DNA from: Pisaster brevispinus
Taxonomy: Eukaryota; Echinodermata; Asteroidea; Forcipulatida; Asteriidae
DNA length: 64,000 nucleotides
Direction: 5' to 3'
NCBI GenBank assembly: GCA_023634235.1
Contig: JAMKCF010000011.1
Location: 6,801,218 to 6,865,217 of the forward strand
Made by a program: the position numbers and the translations under genes. Numbering within the stretch: position 1 is the stretch's first letter; every line of letters begins with the position of its first letter. The notes under the pieces were generated by a model. It did not search any database, was not told the DNA's origin, and worked only from the letters and a program-made list of their open reading frames with translations. Positions 12,202 through 24,745 of the stretch are shown piece after piece.

Positions 12202-14383
12202 GTAAGAATACTTTTTGTACATTGAGGTGTTTTAATGTTTGGGTGGATGTGTATTCAGTGACATGACATCTTGTGTTACTTTTGCACTTTAGGTTTTGAC
12301 GTGGCTTGATGGCCAATGTGTGTAAAGGTTACTCCCACCACCTTCAGCATTGCGGGTCTGAACGGACCACACTTGCTGGGATGGGGGGCAGGGCCTCGCA
12401 TTGTCGGTTTACGCATATGGAGGTAGTCGCCGCGGAGGCGAAAAGTAACCTGTTGCTCTTGCAATGCTCTATACCATGGCCGGTACTAACGGCTGCCACC
12501 CCCTGAATAATTATGTCAGACGATATCGATATCCTATATACCTGTCCCGCAAGGTTGACAGAAGGTATTGAGAGAGGAAGAGGCACTTTGAACTGGTGTC
12601 AGAAACTGTCGAAATAACCAAATAAAGCCACTTTCGGGTCTGGTGGTGGTGTGGTGTGACGTGCAGCGGTGGTCTCGGCATCGCTACTCGCTCAACGCCA
12701 TTAATTTTTAGTTCCTCCTCCGGGCATTAGTGTGCCAGAGTTTACGGCCGCCGCGCGATGAAATGCAATAATTGGGCGTTTTAGCTAGGCTACCAGTTCC
12801 TCGAGAGGAATAGTTTTCAAAAGTGTAATATTAAAGCTGAGCATCCAACTAAAATAATCTATCAGAAAGTGTCAGTCGAATACCGGGCTTAAAGAAATAT
12901 TATACAGCTCTGCTGGGACCTGGGGAGAAAATTAAGGACATCGCATGGTTCTAAATAATAAAGAATTGTATTATATTTCTATATTAAATGTTTTTGTTTT
13001 ACAATATTTGTATTACACTATTTAAGGAATACTATTTAATAAAACCTGAGTATAGTAGTAGCAGTTGTTGGCACTAATCAGTATCATGTGGCTTTCACTT
13101 TCACTGAGCAGTTTTTATTATTTTGTTTATGAAATATTAAAGGAATCAAACTAATGACAGGTCTTTCAGTCTGTACAAAGTGATGAAATATTATTATGAG
13201 ATAATACAAAAAATGATTTAATTTATCACGTCAAGCCCTTTCAAAGGTTTTCTGTATGCATTTTGATCTGTGGAAATTTAAAGGTTACACTTTGTAGACA
13301 ATTGTTTACACTCATTACGGGAACAACTTAATTGCCTTTAAAAATTGATTACTCATACAACAGGTATTATTCTGATATTTTATTAAATGTACTGATAGTT
13401 TCACCACGGCACGGAGCTTAATGAAAACATAGCGGGTACCAATCGCAACTGGAAAACACCTGTTTGAGAATATTCGTCCGCAAATCGATATTTCAACAAT
13501 GCAAATGAACATATTTATGGTGCTTCTACGTTATTTTGTAATTCGTTTTGCAAGTTATTTCTGTTAAATTCCATTTTGTTTGCCAACAGCGAGATTTTAA
13601 CAAAACGGTGGTAAAAGCTTTGGATCTAGTTTATCCGCGTAGTGGTAATATTATCTGGGTCAGTGACTCAGCCGTGAAACACCTTTCAGGGAGGTTGAAG
13701 GGGGTACACTCCTAGTCTAAAATGGGTGTACCTCGTCTCGGGGATTGACTCAAGTTTTATTTATTTATTTTTTCAAGCTATGGAAAGTTTCGTTTAGTGT
13801 TATCACTGGGGTTTTATTCAGTTAAACCTGCTTTATTAGAAATGAAATCAAATAAATACCATCATTGAATGTAACTGTGATAAGTTAAAAACAAACGTAA
13901 CCCGCATTTTTATAGTGGAGATGTTTTTTTTTTTTTTAATTAATCATTTTTAATTAATTTTTGTTTTAATTACAATAAAAACACAGGAGATTTAATTGCA
14001 TTTATTTTAGTTATTATTATTTTTTTTACTTTTGAAAAACTCGTGTTATTAGCTGAAACTAAAACGGTTAGTACCTGTGATAAACAGGGAGTGGTTCCCC
14101 CGTTTCTGCGCATCTGATGTACATGTGGTCATGGCGGCGGTGCATAGTGTAATGGGATTTTGTGCAAAAGCATAGCATAACAAGCCAGCTATGTGGGAGT
14201 GCCACTAAATACATGTATATCTGTGTGTTTGAATGCTGTGACCATTCTAAGGCGTTGGGTTTCGGATTAGTGGTGAAGTTCGGTGAATTTAGGCTGTCAT
14301 TTGCTCCAGAAACGAACAACTAACACCAAGGGCGTGTGTTGTAGTTATTTTGCTAGGACCTAAATCAAGTACCTCCTCCGAAA
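12202..14383 (+). other. interval between the two 1b exons
   Basis: About 2.2 kb without any further exon that I can support. It includes a perfect 12-bp palindrome GATATCGATATC at 12522-12533, AT-rich tracts at 12950-13060 and a T/A-rich stretch at about 13925-14030. It should contain the promoter of 1b-2, unless 1b-2 is reached by splicing from a non-coding exon; I could not place it. Confidence 0.5.
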
Positions 14384-14497
14384 ATGGAAACTCTGAAGAA
14401 GAAATTGGCTCAACTGAGGAACGAAGCCGAAGAAAGTCACGATGAAGCTGACAGGCAAAAAAAGATTGCCAAGGAGTACAAAGATCGAATGGAAACC
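14384..14497 (+). CDS. tropomyosin exon 1b-2, second alternative N-terminus (38 residues)
   Basis: ATG at 14384 opens 38 codons (METLKKKLAQLRNE… to …YKDRMET) with a gtaaga donor at 14498. It has the same length, phase and C-terminal signature (IA-x-(D/E)YK(D/E)R(L/M)E) as 1b-1, so the two are tandem duplicates. Its start resembles exon 1a more closely (KKK at 5-7), which could matter for the head-to-tail overlap. Core a/d residues are M,L,A,A,A,M and L,L,S,Q,Y. A possible acceptor AG lies at 14355-14356. Only one of the two 1b exons can start a given mRNA. Confidence 0.93.
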
Positions 14498-17400
14498 GTA
14501 AGACAGGGTTAATTTATTTCAGAAATGTGTCCTTTTTTGAAGTCTTGGTATTTTACATCAGAAGTAGAACACGTAGAATTCAGAGTGTTATCAATTATTG
14601 TCTTATCTATTCTTATCTGAAGGTGGTTAGTGAGTGTTTTTTTATGGAAAATACAAATTATCTTTGGGTTGACCCTGAGAGAGAGCAAAAGTGGTATGTC
14701 TGGCCGGCCGGCTCGCTGAAAAATGACGGGTACAGAAAATGACCTTTACTTGCTTTGCATGAAGTCGTTAGTGGACGGGCAGGGGAATAGTTTCTCACAA
14801 ATTTCCCCATGCAAGTAGTGAATGCTATGATTATCAATGTCAAGACAGTTAACAATATTAATTAGTTTATTATTTATAATTAAATACTTATTATTGTTAT
14901 AAGCCGGTGTCTCATAAAAATCATCAATGTCATATTTATTGTATTTGTAATTAAATGATGGTTCACATCAGTCATTGCTGATTTCTACGTACATGTAACA
15001 ATCATTATAATCATCATTTTGATTGACATGTAGTATTATTAATAATATTATTATCTGTCCCCTATTTTGATTCCTGTCTACAGCGAGATGGGGCGAGATC
15101 TATCCACATTTGAATATTACAATCCCCTGTTCTGAAAACCACACTCCCTGCTAATCCGTGTAACTAGACCCAACAACGTTTTTTTAACACTCGGACATTA
15201 ACTGATGTATGCTGGGTTCCGGTGAATGTTCAATGTGTCTGGTGCTAAACCTCTGTGTACAGTCGACTCTCGTTAATACGAGCTCGGAAGATACGAGACG
15301 CCGGTTAATACGAGGTATTTCACCGGTCCCGAACTGTCTCATGCGTGTTTCTGTGTCTTAAAAAACGGGAGATACGAGCACGGTCGTAACGAGAACACGG
15401 ATATTACGAGGTATTTTTGCGGCCCCGTGATGACAAAATGTATTGTTTTTCATACTTTTATAGCGAGGTCGGAAAAATATTGTTGCGTAAAATAAAAGCT
15501 TACCGTTCAGTCAGCCAAATTTCTGAAATTACATGCGTTTTGCCAAACTATTTTTCGGATCGGACCGGCTACACGGTTCCGTCCGATCCGAAAATCAAAA
15601 CATTATGCTGGTAACTTATGCTTGAATTACTACTTCGCCCACACGTCTAGCGGCTACCAGCGAAAACAACGTTCAGCATAGGCGCTACGCAGTATCGAAT
15701 CTGTCACATCATGGTCACATGAACGGCAAGTTTGACATGACTTTGCTATGATTTGTATTTTCAGTTATACAAAATATTAAATTTCTATGATCATAGTCAA
15801 CAAAATTGCATTTATCATTGATATTTTTGTGTACATGATGCTCGTAAGAACTGTACTAGGAAGCCAACCGCTCCGTTCTAGCCTAGACACGTGTGTAGTG
15901 CATGCACTATGACGACGTGTGTATACAGTACATGTACATGTACGTGTAAATAGTGCGCTGCGTTTAAGACGAGGTTCGGATAATACGAGGAAAACGGGCC
16001 AGTCCGGCGGACCTCGTATTAACGAGAGTCGACTGTATATATAAATTGTAGTCTCTGCCCCGGGACTAGCAGGACATGGCTGTGGATGTAAAACTGGCTC
16101 TGCGTGGTAGTCCAGGCCATGTCCCAACACTACCCTGCCGGGCAGGGACTTGCACTTTATACATCCCTGGCTTGACCCCGGCACGGGCATGTTGGGCAAA
16201 AAACTAAAAATTAAAGTGGGAAAGAAAAGGAGAAAAGTATTCATATGTTGGGGTTCAGTTGCAGTGCACTGGTTTGAACATCTGAGGAACAAATTTGAAA
16301 ATCTCCCTGATTATGGAAACTTTGCCCCCATTACATTTAAATCTATGTATGTTGACTACAAAATCTTTCTGACTGCAAGATGCAACTGTTGGCAGCTCCA
16401 CATGCAGCGAGACCATTTTTAGTTTTAAACAATGTTTAATTAGGCTAAAGTACTTACATTGATAAGCTTGTTACGTTTATATTCAGGATGCTTGTTATGA
16501 ACCTTGTTCCATGGTGCATTGCAGATTGTCCAAAGGATTAGGCTAAATGCTTCAAAAAAGAAAATTTGCTTTTTGATAACAAACTTCCTGTATGATTTAG
16601 AACACATTTGAAAAGCTTGTGTACATGTGTCAAGCTTAATGCATGATACTGCTTATTCATAGTTCTGTCTATTAATTAAAACTTTAGGAGCTTAGAATTG
16701 GGCCTGGCCGACTAGTGTCCAAGTCACGACTATTAATTGCCATGTCTAGTCGCGACTGCCGCTTTTAAACGATCCGTTTTTAGGCTGTGCATTTTTCAAG
16801 CAGCGGGTGTAAGCAGGACCCCTGGGTGCTTGTCCAGATCTTTCCGTTAGCTCATGGGCAGCTCATTGCCACAGCTTGACCTAAAATGATGCTACAGAGC
16901 ACAGTTGAAACCGAAGTTGTAGTCTACATTGTATTAAAAAAAAGTCCCATTCTGCAGTATGGTGTCTCTAATGAGGCAAGTTCCATATTGGATCGCTGAA
17001 TTTGTAATAAACACATGATGTACATGTACATAGAACATAATGTACACGTGTAGTGTGCTCAGTGTGGCAAGGCAAACCATGAATGGCGGCATGGGGAAGC
17101 CAAGCTCTCCTACATTGGTGCTCACAGTCTCACACAGACATAATGTTGCCTATAATTTATGCTCTCTTCCTGGTGATTGCTGTGCATATTCCAGGGCATA
17201 GTCAAGTGCTGCCATGTGTTTTTTATCACAGCCTTGGGTTACATTTACAAACAACATTAAAAGTAAAGTGTATGTTTAATCCGTGGATGTGTATTACTTT
17301 TGCTTGAAATAAAGGTCAGTTTGAGTATGATGATGTCTTACGGGTACATTATCATGGGTTAGATTTCTCAGGATTTTTCCAGATTTCAGGATTTTCTTAA

Positions 17401-17996
17401 AAATCTCCTTAAACCTTTCAAATTTCCTGAAAGAAATAGTCACCAGAGGGAGAAAGAAATAGTCCACATCAGACTATAAAAAAACTAGTTTTGTGTTTCT
17501 GGTGATGCACAGAGTCTGTAAACCTGCTGAATTGTAACATCAGAGGGGTTCTGGGTCTAGAATAAGGGGGATCCCAGCCATCTTCAGGAATGTTCACATT
17601 CGTCAAATCACATCCCTGCATTATACATGTATACATTGCTCTATCTCTTCTTGGTTCTTATCTTTTGATGCTATTTAAGATACAGCTCTTACCTCCCACA
17701 CCTACTCTGATCTGATTGTTCGCCTTTAAATGCTGAAGATATTTATCAACAACAGCAAGAACATTGTTGGTATACAGTAGAAGTTAGCAAGCAGCTCTCC
17801 TATCTCATAAAAATACATAATTTGTTCCTATTCAGTACTGTTTTATTATATGTGTACTATATGTACTCTTGTTAAAGCATTGTAAGTTTAACTTACATGT
17901 AGTTGGATGGATTGGTGGACTGTAATGTACATTCAAGTCAACATTTTTTTAAGTTCGCATCTTTCTTTCTTTCTTCCAATGCATAATTTTCCTTAG
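14498..17996 (+). other. intron between 1b-2 and exon 3
   Basis: This 3.5-kb interval is dominated by the pogo-like element at 15260-16035. The sequence just after it (about 16050-16180) looks like another repeat. No exon was recognised. The intron ends in a pyrimidine-rich run and ccttag before exon 3. Confidence 0.75.
15260..16035. mobile_element. non-autonomous pogo/Tigger-like DNA transposon, 776 bp
   Basis: Perfect 23-bp terminal inverted repeats occur at 15260-15282 and 16013-16035 (starting CAGTCGACTCTCGTTAATAC). TA dinucleotides flank both sides (15258-15259 and 16036-16037), the target duplication typical of the Tc1/mariner-pogo group. ATACGAG-type motifs recur many times near both ends. 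A 14-bp perfect hairpin sits inside (arms 15552-15565 and 15581-15594). No transposase frame is present, so it would need one supplied in trans. The clean ends suggest a relatively young insertion. Confidence 0.88.
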
Positions 17997-18130
17997 GCTG
18001 AGGCAGAGAAGGAAGACTTGATCCGCAAGACACAGCTTATGGATGATGACATCTCAAGACTCACAACACAGAAAGATGAACTCTCTGTCAAACTCACAGA
18101 AGTAGAAGAGCAAGCTGAACTACACATAAG
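17997..18130 (+). CDS. tropomyosin exon 3, residues 81-125
   Basis: A 134-nt exon between ccttag and gtgagt: 44 codons plus two bases of Arg125, identical in length and phase to vertebrate exon 3. It begins AEAEKEDLIRKTQLMDDDIS and ends EEQAELHI(R). This is the first exon shared by all isoforms; exons 1a+2, 1b-1 and 1b-2 all join it in phase 0. It carries a standard seven-residue repeat with many Glu/Lys at e/g positions. Confidence 0.97.
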
Positions 18131-18239
18131 GTGAGTCGTTAAATACCCTGCCACTCTTTAAGATATACCATCTTCTGCCAGTCGTCTCTTTGGATGCTGC
18201 GCCCATGCTCTGCTTACCGCATCGCTGTGCTTACAGTCG

Positions 18240-18375
18240 CCAACAAAGATATGCTCACCAGATTAAGGTTACCAGCCAAAATACCATGTCTCGTGTACGA
18301 TCCATGGCTGGTATCCTGCTTGGATTTGCTTAGCAGAAAATTATGCAACAGTTCTGCTTTAGCAGCTTTATGAAA
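18240..18375. repeat. dispersed repeat with GGTTACCAGCCAAAAT core and GCTTAGCAG end
   Basis: The core GGTTACCAGCCAAAATACC, then TGGCTGGTATCCTGCTT, then TTAGCAGCTTTATGAAACTG form a recognisable order. The same order recurs near 58562-58722, 59131-59313 and 59317-59504, and the core alone at 46741-46843. It is non-coding. The family has inverted TTTCATAGAGCTGCT ends where complete. Confidence 0.7.
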
Positions 18376-19643
18376 CTGGGTCTAGGACAGATTTCCTCCC
18401 ACAAGTAAATCGTTATTTCTTCATCGTGGTCTTGAGTTTCCTCGTGTCAATACAAGAAAAGTTCAAGGCACTACTGCGTCTGGACAGAAATGTATATTTA
18501 CAGGACAGAACAACGACTGTTACTTGATGCTTTCATAACTTTAAAAAACCCTCTCTTTAGCTGATGAGAGAAAACTCTTTGGGGGCTCAGCTGAAGTATT
18601 TAAATTTAATGCATGAAACCAACTTGAAACTTCCTTGTAAAAGTCGAATCCCTTTGATGGACGGATTTTACAACCCTGCGTGGTTGGCACAACCCATGGA
18701 GTGGGGGGGGCATTGATTGGCCAATGATGTGCATGAAATTGACGTTTTTATTTAAACCAGATGTTCATTACACTTGTTGGAAGTAATTCAGGATACTCAA
18801 TGGTCAATCAGCAATTCAGATTGATTGATCAAGTCTTTCGGAATCAACAGCTGTCAGTTGTGCTTTTCTTTAAGATTGGCTATTGGACTCTTGATCAATT
18901 GTAATATTGTTGTTATCTCCAAAAACAGGAAACCAAATGGGACATTTTGTAGGTGCAAACTTCACCATTGGACTGATAATTTAAATCAACGTTTGAAAGA
19001 GTCTTTTATGAATTGTTCATTTGTGTCACCTTAAATGAACACTATCAAGTGATTGTTTCACATCGTACGAAGGCCACTAGCAAAGCATTGGAGATTAACC
19101 ACAATGCAGGGTTTGTTAGTACCCGAATAAGGGTCTCTGCAACTATGTGCCAAAATAAAGACAAAGTGGAAAAACAAAAGGTTGTGTCCCCAGACTATTC
19201 GTCCCTAGGGGGCCTTTGTAAATGACACTCTCACTTTAAAAGGAGTGGCTTTAATGTTTGCTTTCTTAAACATTCAAAACAGGATGGGCAGCTTGTTTTG
19301 GTTTTTTTGAGGTTTGTGGTTAACTTGAAACAGTCAGCCCCTGTCAGACTTTCCATTGTGCAACTCTGTGTCACAGCAAAACCTCAACTTCCTCGGAGTA
19401 TGTTTTTTTTTTTATGAAGAAACTTCATACTATGTTAGTTGAATGGAATGAGTACATGTAGCTTTGAGACAGTATTTTTTTAAATATACAAATTGATGCA
19501 CTTGAATTAAGGGACAGAAGTGAATAGTCTGGCTCCTTGTCCTTGCTACGTGTAGGATCATGACTGTGTGTGTGTCGAGGAAATCTGACAACCATGTGAA
19601 CGCTACCACAACAACAGGATGGTACAGCGATTTAACGTAAAAC

Positions 19644-19708
19644 AGTACGGCGGTATAACGCAATAGTACGGCTGTATAAACGCAATAGTGCGGCAATATT
19701 ATACAAAT
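19644..19708. repeat. three copies of a 21-22 bp unit
   Basis: AGTACGGCGGTATAACGCAA recurs with small changes at 19644, 19665 and 19687. It is non-coding intronic sequence. Confidence 0.75.
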
Positions 19709-22700
19709 AATGAATGTATAATGAGTGCAATGGTGAGAGTATTTTCATGAGTTAAAAGATTTAATGTTGTTCCATTCAATGAGGTGATGCCAAGTTAAAC
19801 GGAACATGCCATCTTTCAATGAATGAAAATATTATTTCATACTATGGTGGCATAGTGCAATACTATAGCAATATAACAGCATTAAAAGCTTGAGTTCTCT
19901 AGGAATTTGGCAAATACGAGACACTAGATTTGTGCAAAATTACCACATTATTGTAAGTTTAGTTATAAAGAAATCCTATTGTCACTTCTGACCTTGTTTA
20001 CAAAAACAAAACAAAATTTCCTTCACGGTGGTAATTATTATAGTCGGTCTACCTTTACTGGTGCTCGCCACACCCAGGACAAAAAAAAAGGGAAAACCAA
20101 GAGGTCTCCCATATGGCCATGGGCATTCTTAAGACTTGCTCCACAAGGAATTTTGTGTACACGGTATATAGGAAGATGTTAAGTTAAGGGACAAAGGAAA
20201 GAACAAATAATGTCTCCACAGGGATGTAAAAAGTAGAATGTGTGGGTTTTTTGGGGTGGGTTTTTCCATGAGAGATTTCTTGGCTTGCAGGTGGGCCTTG
20301 GTTTGGGGTGCCCAATAGCCCTGAACAGTTGAATAAAAACTGCTGACATACTTGATTCAAGGACTATTAACCTTCTAGTCTCAGGAAGTGACTTGCAGCC
20401 ATTGCAAGGATTTAACTTTTGTGACAATCGGCACTTCCATTTGGACCTTCCAGCAGGCCAACTGTGATTTTACCTAGAAGTTTCAACAGGCCTGTTTTTT
20501 TGTCTGGGATGTTTCCTGATTTTTTCATTGATCTCCCTTCGCTTCCTTCAGATTTTCGTGGAAGAAGTGAAATTGCCACCACATGAATAAAAACCCCTGG
20601 CCTTTTTAATGTCATGTCCAACCTTCAGATATTTAATTAAAATGGTGTTGAGAGTCTGTAAACCGCTAAGATAGACCATCCTGTACATTCAGGACGTTTC
20701 ATCTTGACACTGAGAGGAAAAAAGTGCTGTCAAATTTTCCAGGATTTTTCATACAATCTCACCTGATCTCGAGGGACGGTTTGCACATTATTTTAATGTG
20801 ACTCCCGTCATGAATGGCAGGCTGGTAACCATAGCTGCAGGCCTTGGTTACTTGTTCGTGCATAATTAGGTTGGGACTGTAAGGGCAATCATTGTCCCGT
20901 TGGCATACACTGGCATGGGTTACCTCACAGTGTGAGCTCCCACTTTACTCTGGAAAAAAAAAAGCATTCCAAGGTGAGGTGTGGTGTGTTCTACCTTCGT
21001 GGTTCACCATAGTTACAATCAAACAAGGCTGGTTGGGCTTTTGAAAAACTTATTTATCTACATCCTACATAATGGTTGGAATTTACAGATAAGAGTTTTG
21101 AATACACATCAGTCAGCTGTTAGAAGTGTGGTATTTGTTTGTCTGGCACTATTAGGGAAAGTCAGATTTTCCTTGGTTAGTGCAACCTTAACCCAAACTT
21201 TCCCAAATCTTTCTGTCACCATTTTGGGAGACCATTCCTTTGTGTCCATTTTTATTCCCAAAATGGCGGACAGGATAGCCATGGTGTTAAGTGCGCTGCA
21301 TTCGTGCAACGGGTCAATAACCTCTTTGCCAAAGTGAAGGATTCAGAAGGATTGGAGTTTTAAGGACATTGCAGTGGAGGGAGGATCCAGAAGGCATGGG
21401 CCCATAGTGGGTTTCTTCTATGGGAAGACTTAGAAGGATGGGACTGTAGTTGACATTAGAGGAAAGAGAAGGCTTGGAGGTGATTACCGTCTGTAATACC
21501 TCATCAGTGGAGTTAAGTTTGCATTACTTACATGTACATCATGTGTGCATTTGATGTGACTGACTAAGACTTGGCCTTGACTTGCAAACAAGTGTCTGAG
21601 AGTTTTGCACTGTCTGATAGTCTTACATGTATGTTCATTCCCATTCATTTATGAATGTGTCTTAAGGGTCCAAAACTTGGCCTTTTTTAAATTCCTTGGA
21701 AAGCTACCCTTGTCCCCTTCCTGTGGTGATTTGTTTGTACTACACAGTGTCATTTATTAAGATCATTTTAATACAATGCTCTCGCCAAAGATATTAGTGC
21801 CTGCCCAATAATTACAAAACTGTTCTGCAACTTGAAGGGTTTTCTTGGAGAAAGCGGCAATTCAAATAATCTAATGTCTTTTGGAGTCTCAACCCTCCAT
21901 GTTTTCCCTTTGAATTCTAAGGTTAAATTTCATGGCTTTGGTTACCACAGAGTTGTGTAATTAATAGCCCAATGGTGCTTTACAGGGCATCCTAAGCACA
22001 GAATATAAATTCAATCTTGCATAATACCTTCATTGAAGCAGAGCCAAGGAATTGAACTCAGGCCCACTTCAAGACTTGGAGACAATCTGACACAATCTCC
22101 CTTTAGGGTTGAAATATAACAGTAACCCTCTACCCTGAACAAATTGTCTAGCACTTGTATGGCACAGTGTCTCTCCACAGAGCAACTATAGTTTCACACA
22201 TGGTTGTGCTGGACCCTTGCCAGACGAATATAATTCACCTCACTTAGGAGTGATAATGATGTTGCCGTGACCTCAGCTGACCTCTAACCTTGTAAGGTCA
22301 TCTAGCAGCAATGTTTATTGGAGTTGTGCTGGTATGGGTGACATCAGTGCACTGTGGTGGCAGGGAATAATAAGCTGTGTGGAACCTGGGGTTTTTTTTT
22401 TTGGGGGGGGGGGTTGGGTTGTTTTTTTGTAAAGATATATACATTGATTGATTAATGGACCATTATCATGTGCATAATTGGGGGGGGGCTGCATAGTAAG
22501 TAGGTTTAAAGTTTAGAGTGCCTGCCTTGACACTTGTAATTGTTAAAACCTGTCTTAAATTGTTTTGTTTTGTTCAAGCCCCTTCAGTACTTTATTGGTA
22601 GATACTTGCGCTGTTATAAGACTCCTATATTATTTTTGTTATAATTATGATTCCTAAAGTTACCTATAAAATTCTTCATGTTTGCTACTGCAGTACTGCT

Positions 22701-23522
22701 TCACTGCCATACAAAACTTCCTAATTGGAGACACACCTCAAGACTTAAAAAGTTAATAGCAAATGCTGTTTTTAGGTATCAACCAAAACACCCTAACTTA
22801 TTAAAAACAGGGTTATCAAGGGAGGTTTCAGCTTCTACCACTCGGGAAAGCGTGTTGCCATATTTTGTCCAAAAATACAGACACCAATCAGTAGCTTTTC
22901 AAGGTTTTGTTTGAATTGTTTTTCATGTATTCCAATGGTACAAGGCCAACTTTGGGCTGTGACGCTTGTTGGTTTAACAAGCCTACTAAACTATAAACAT
23001 TCCAATAATATGGAGTCATGTCAAGGGCGCATTATTAGTCAAGCCCCGACAGCTTAAAGAACCTAATTCATCCTCCCCAGAAACCCGCTAGAATGTACAG
23101 ACAGGAATTCCTTTGATTCACCGGACTGAATAGGAACCCAACAAAACCAATGCCACATATCGTGGTGAACACACCATATTGCGGGGTGAACTATTTCACC
23201 GGCAGTATTCACCCTGGCTGGGTCTTTTCATTTTCGATGGGCTCCCAAAGTGTGCCCCAGTCTGGCGACTGAATTGTCCTCATGCATGGGGGGAGTTAGT
23301 GAGTAGTAATTTCCCCTGACATGGAACAGTGATCCATCACGCCGCCCCCCCCCCCCCCCCGAAAAAGGTCCTCAGTGGGGAAGTTGTAAAACCACATATT
23401 TTTTGCTGACACATTATCCAACGTTTTCATGCACATGCATGTAAAACAAGTAACATGTACTTTTACACTGCTTCTAATCCTTGTTTCTGACACAGCTGGT
23501 GTTGTACGACACGAGTGTCTGT

Positions 23523-23558
23523 GTAGTGAAACAAGTAGTGAAACAAGTAGTGAAACAA
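23523..23558. repeat. 12-bp perfect tandem triplicate
   Basis: The unit GTAGTGAAACAA occurs three times without a mismatch (23523, 23535, 23547). It is a small recent minisatellite inside intron 3. Confidence 0.9.
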
Positions 23559-24599
23559 ACAGGCAAGGTTTTTACTACGAATTTTGGAATGAACACCACG
23601 CACAGGCTTGAACAAGTTACTCATCAATGAATAAAGACGGCATTTGGCGCCTAACCCGAGGAAACCTACTTCCTTTTTGCGTACGGTTGGCTATCTTAAA
23701 AGCACATGAAATGTCATTATGCATGTTGTTTGTCCTGTCTTCAATGGTTGTGTACAGCACTGAGCAGTCTCTCCGGAGTCATTAGAAAATCAGTGAGGCA
23801 AAAGTTGGCCTATAAACTACTTTAACATCATATGGTTCAGTTCATCCCATAGCCCTGGCACAGTGGTACATGTCAATATATTGGTTGTGGATATGTCATA
23901 TTATGGAGTTGCACAGAGTGTGTATACTGTGTACCTTGGTGGCTGTAGCCTTTGCCCTTGCCACAGCACACAATGCACAGGGTGTTTGCACACACTGCAG
24001 CATGGTACAAGCACCCCACCCCATTCCTGTATGTATGTAGAAAGAAACCTGAATGAGCTGCATTTATGTCTGCCACTACAGGGTTCAAAGTGTAAATTGA
24101 GTGACCTTTTGCAAACAAGATGTGTTACATGTACATTTGGGGGGGGGGTCCTTTCAAAGGTGTCCAACTTTGAAGGAGGTGTCCACTTTTTGTATTGAAA
24201 TAAATGCAAGCACACTTTTATTTTGTGCAAACAAAAAAGCTGGAAATTTTCAGCTGTTTCCAAAGAGTTTTAGTTTTAGTTTTTTTATAACGGATTTTCA
24301 CGTTTGCATGTACAGTGTTACTTCTGTCTTGAAGTCCAAAAGTCTTTTCACAGCTTTGACTTTGATCACTTGAGCAGAAACCAGGCCCAATTTCTCGAAA
24401 TTTTAGTGCTAACTATACTATAGTAGAAGAACATGCAACAGGAATTTAAGTGTATCTCGTCAACGATTGAGAAGATTGTGTACATGTTCACAGCGGGTTT
24501 GCATTATTGTGTAACTTGTCTGCTTACAGAAACACTTGTGAGTAAGCATACCTTTACGCTTAGCAGCAATTGTGGATTGGAAATTCCGCAGTGGGCAGT

Positions 24600-24745
24600 G
24601 GCCACTCGGAAGGCATCTGCATACAGCAGGCTTGGTGCCCCTTCTAAAGTTTCCCTTAGACTTTAAAAATCTTGCAAAGGAAGTACCCTTTGCAAAACAA
24701 AAATGGCCTTTCCACCTCAACGATGAAATTCCAGGCCGTTACAGG
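24600..24745 (+). repeat. dispersed repeat, partner in opposite orientation at 61628-61760
   Basis: Shared landmarks with the inverse complement of 61628-61760 include CCCCTTC-AAAG-TTCCC, AGACTTTAA, AAAATGGCCTT and GATGAAATTCCAGGCC. Conceptual translations of both copies share fragments such as KWP-L-DEIPG, but neither copy keeps an open frame of useful length, so I call it a repeat rather than a gene. Confidence 0.6.

Noticed and set aside
15777..16292. 171-codon minus-strand frame over the pogo-like element
   Set aside because: Runs across the element's terminal repeat into flanking DNA and has no DDE transposase motifs.
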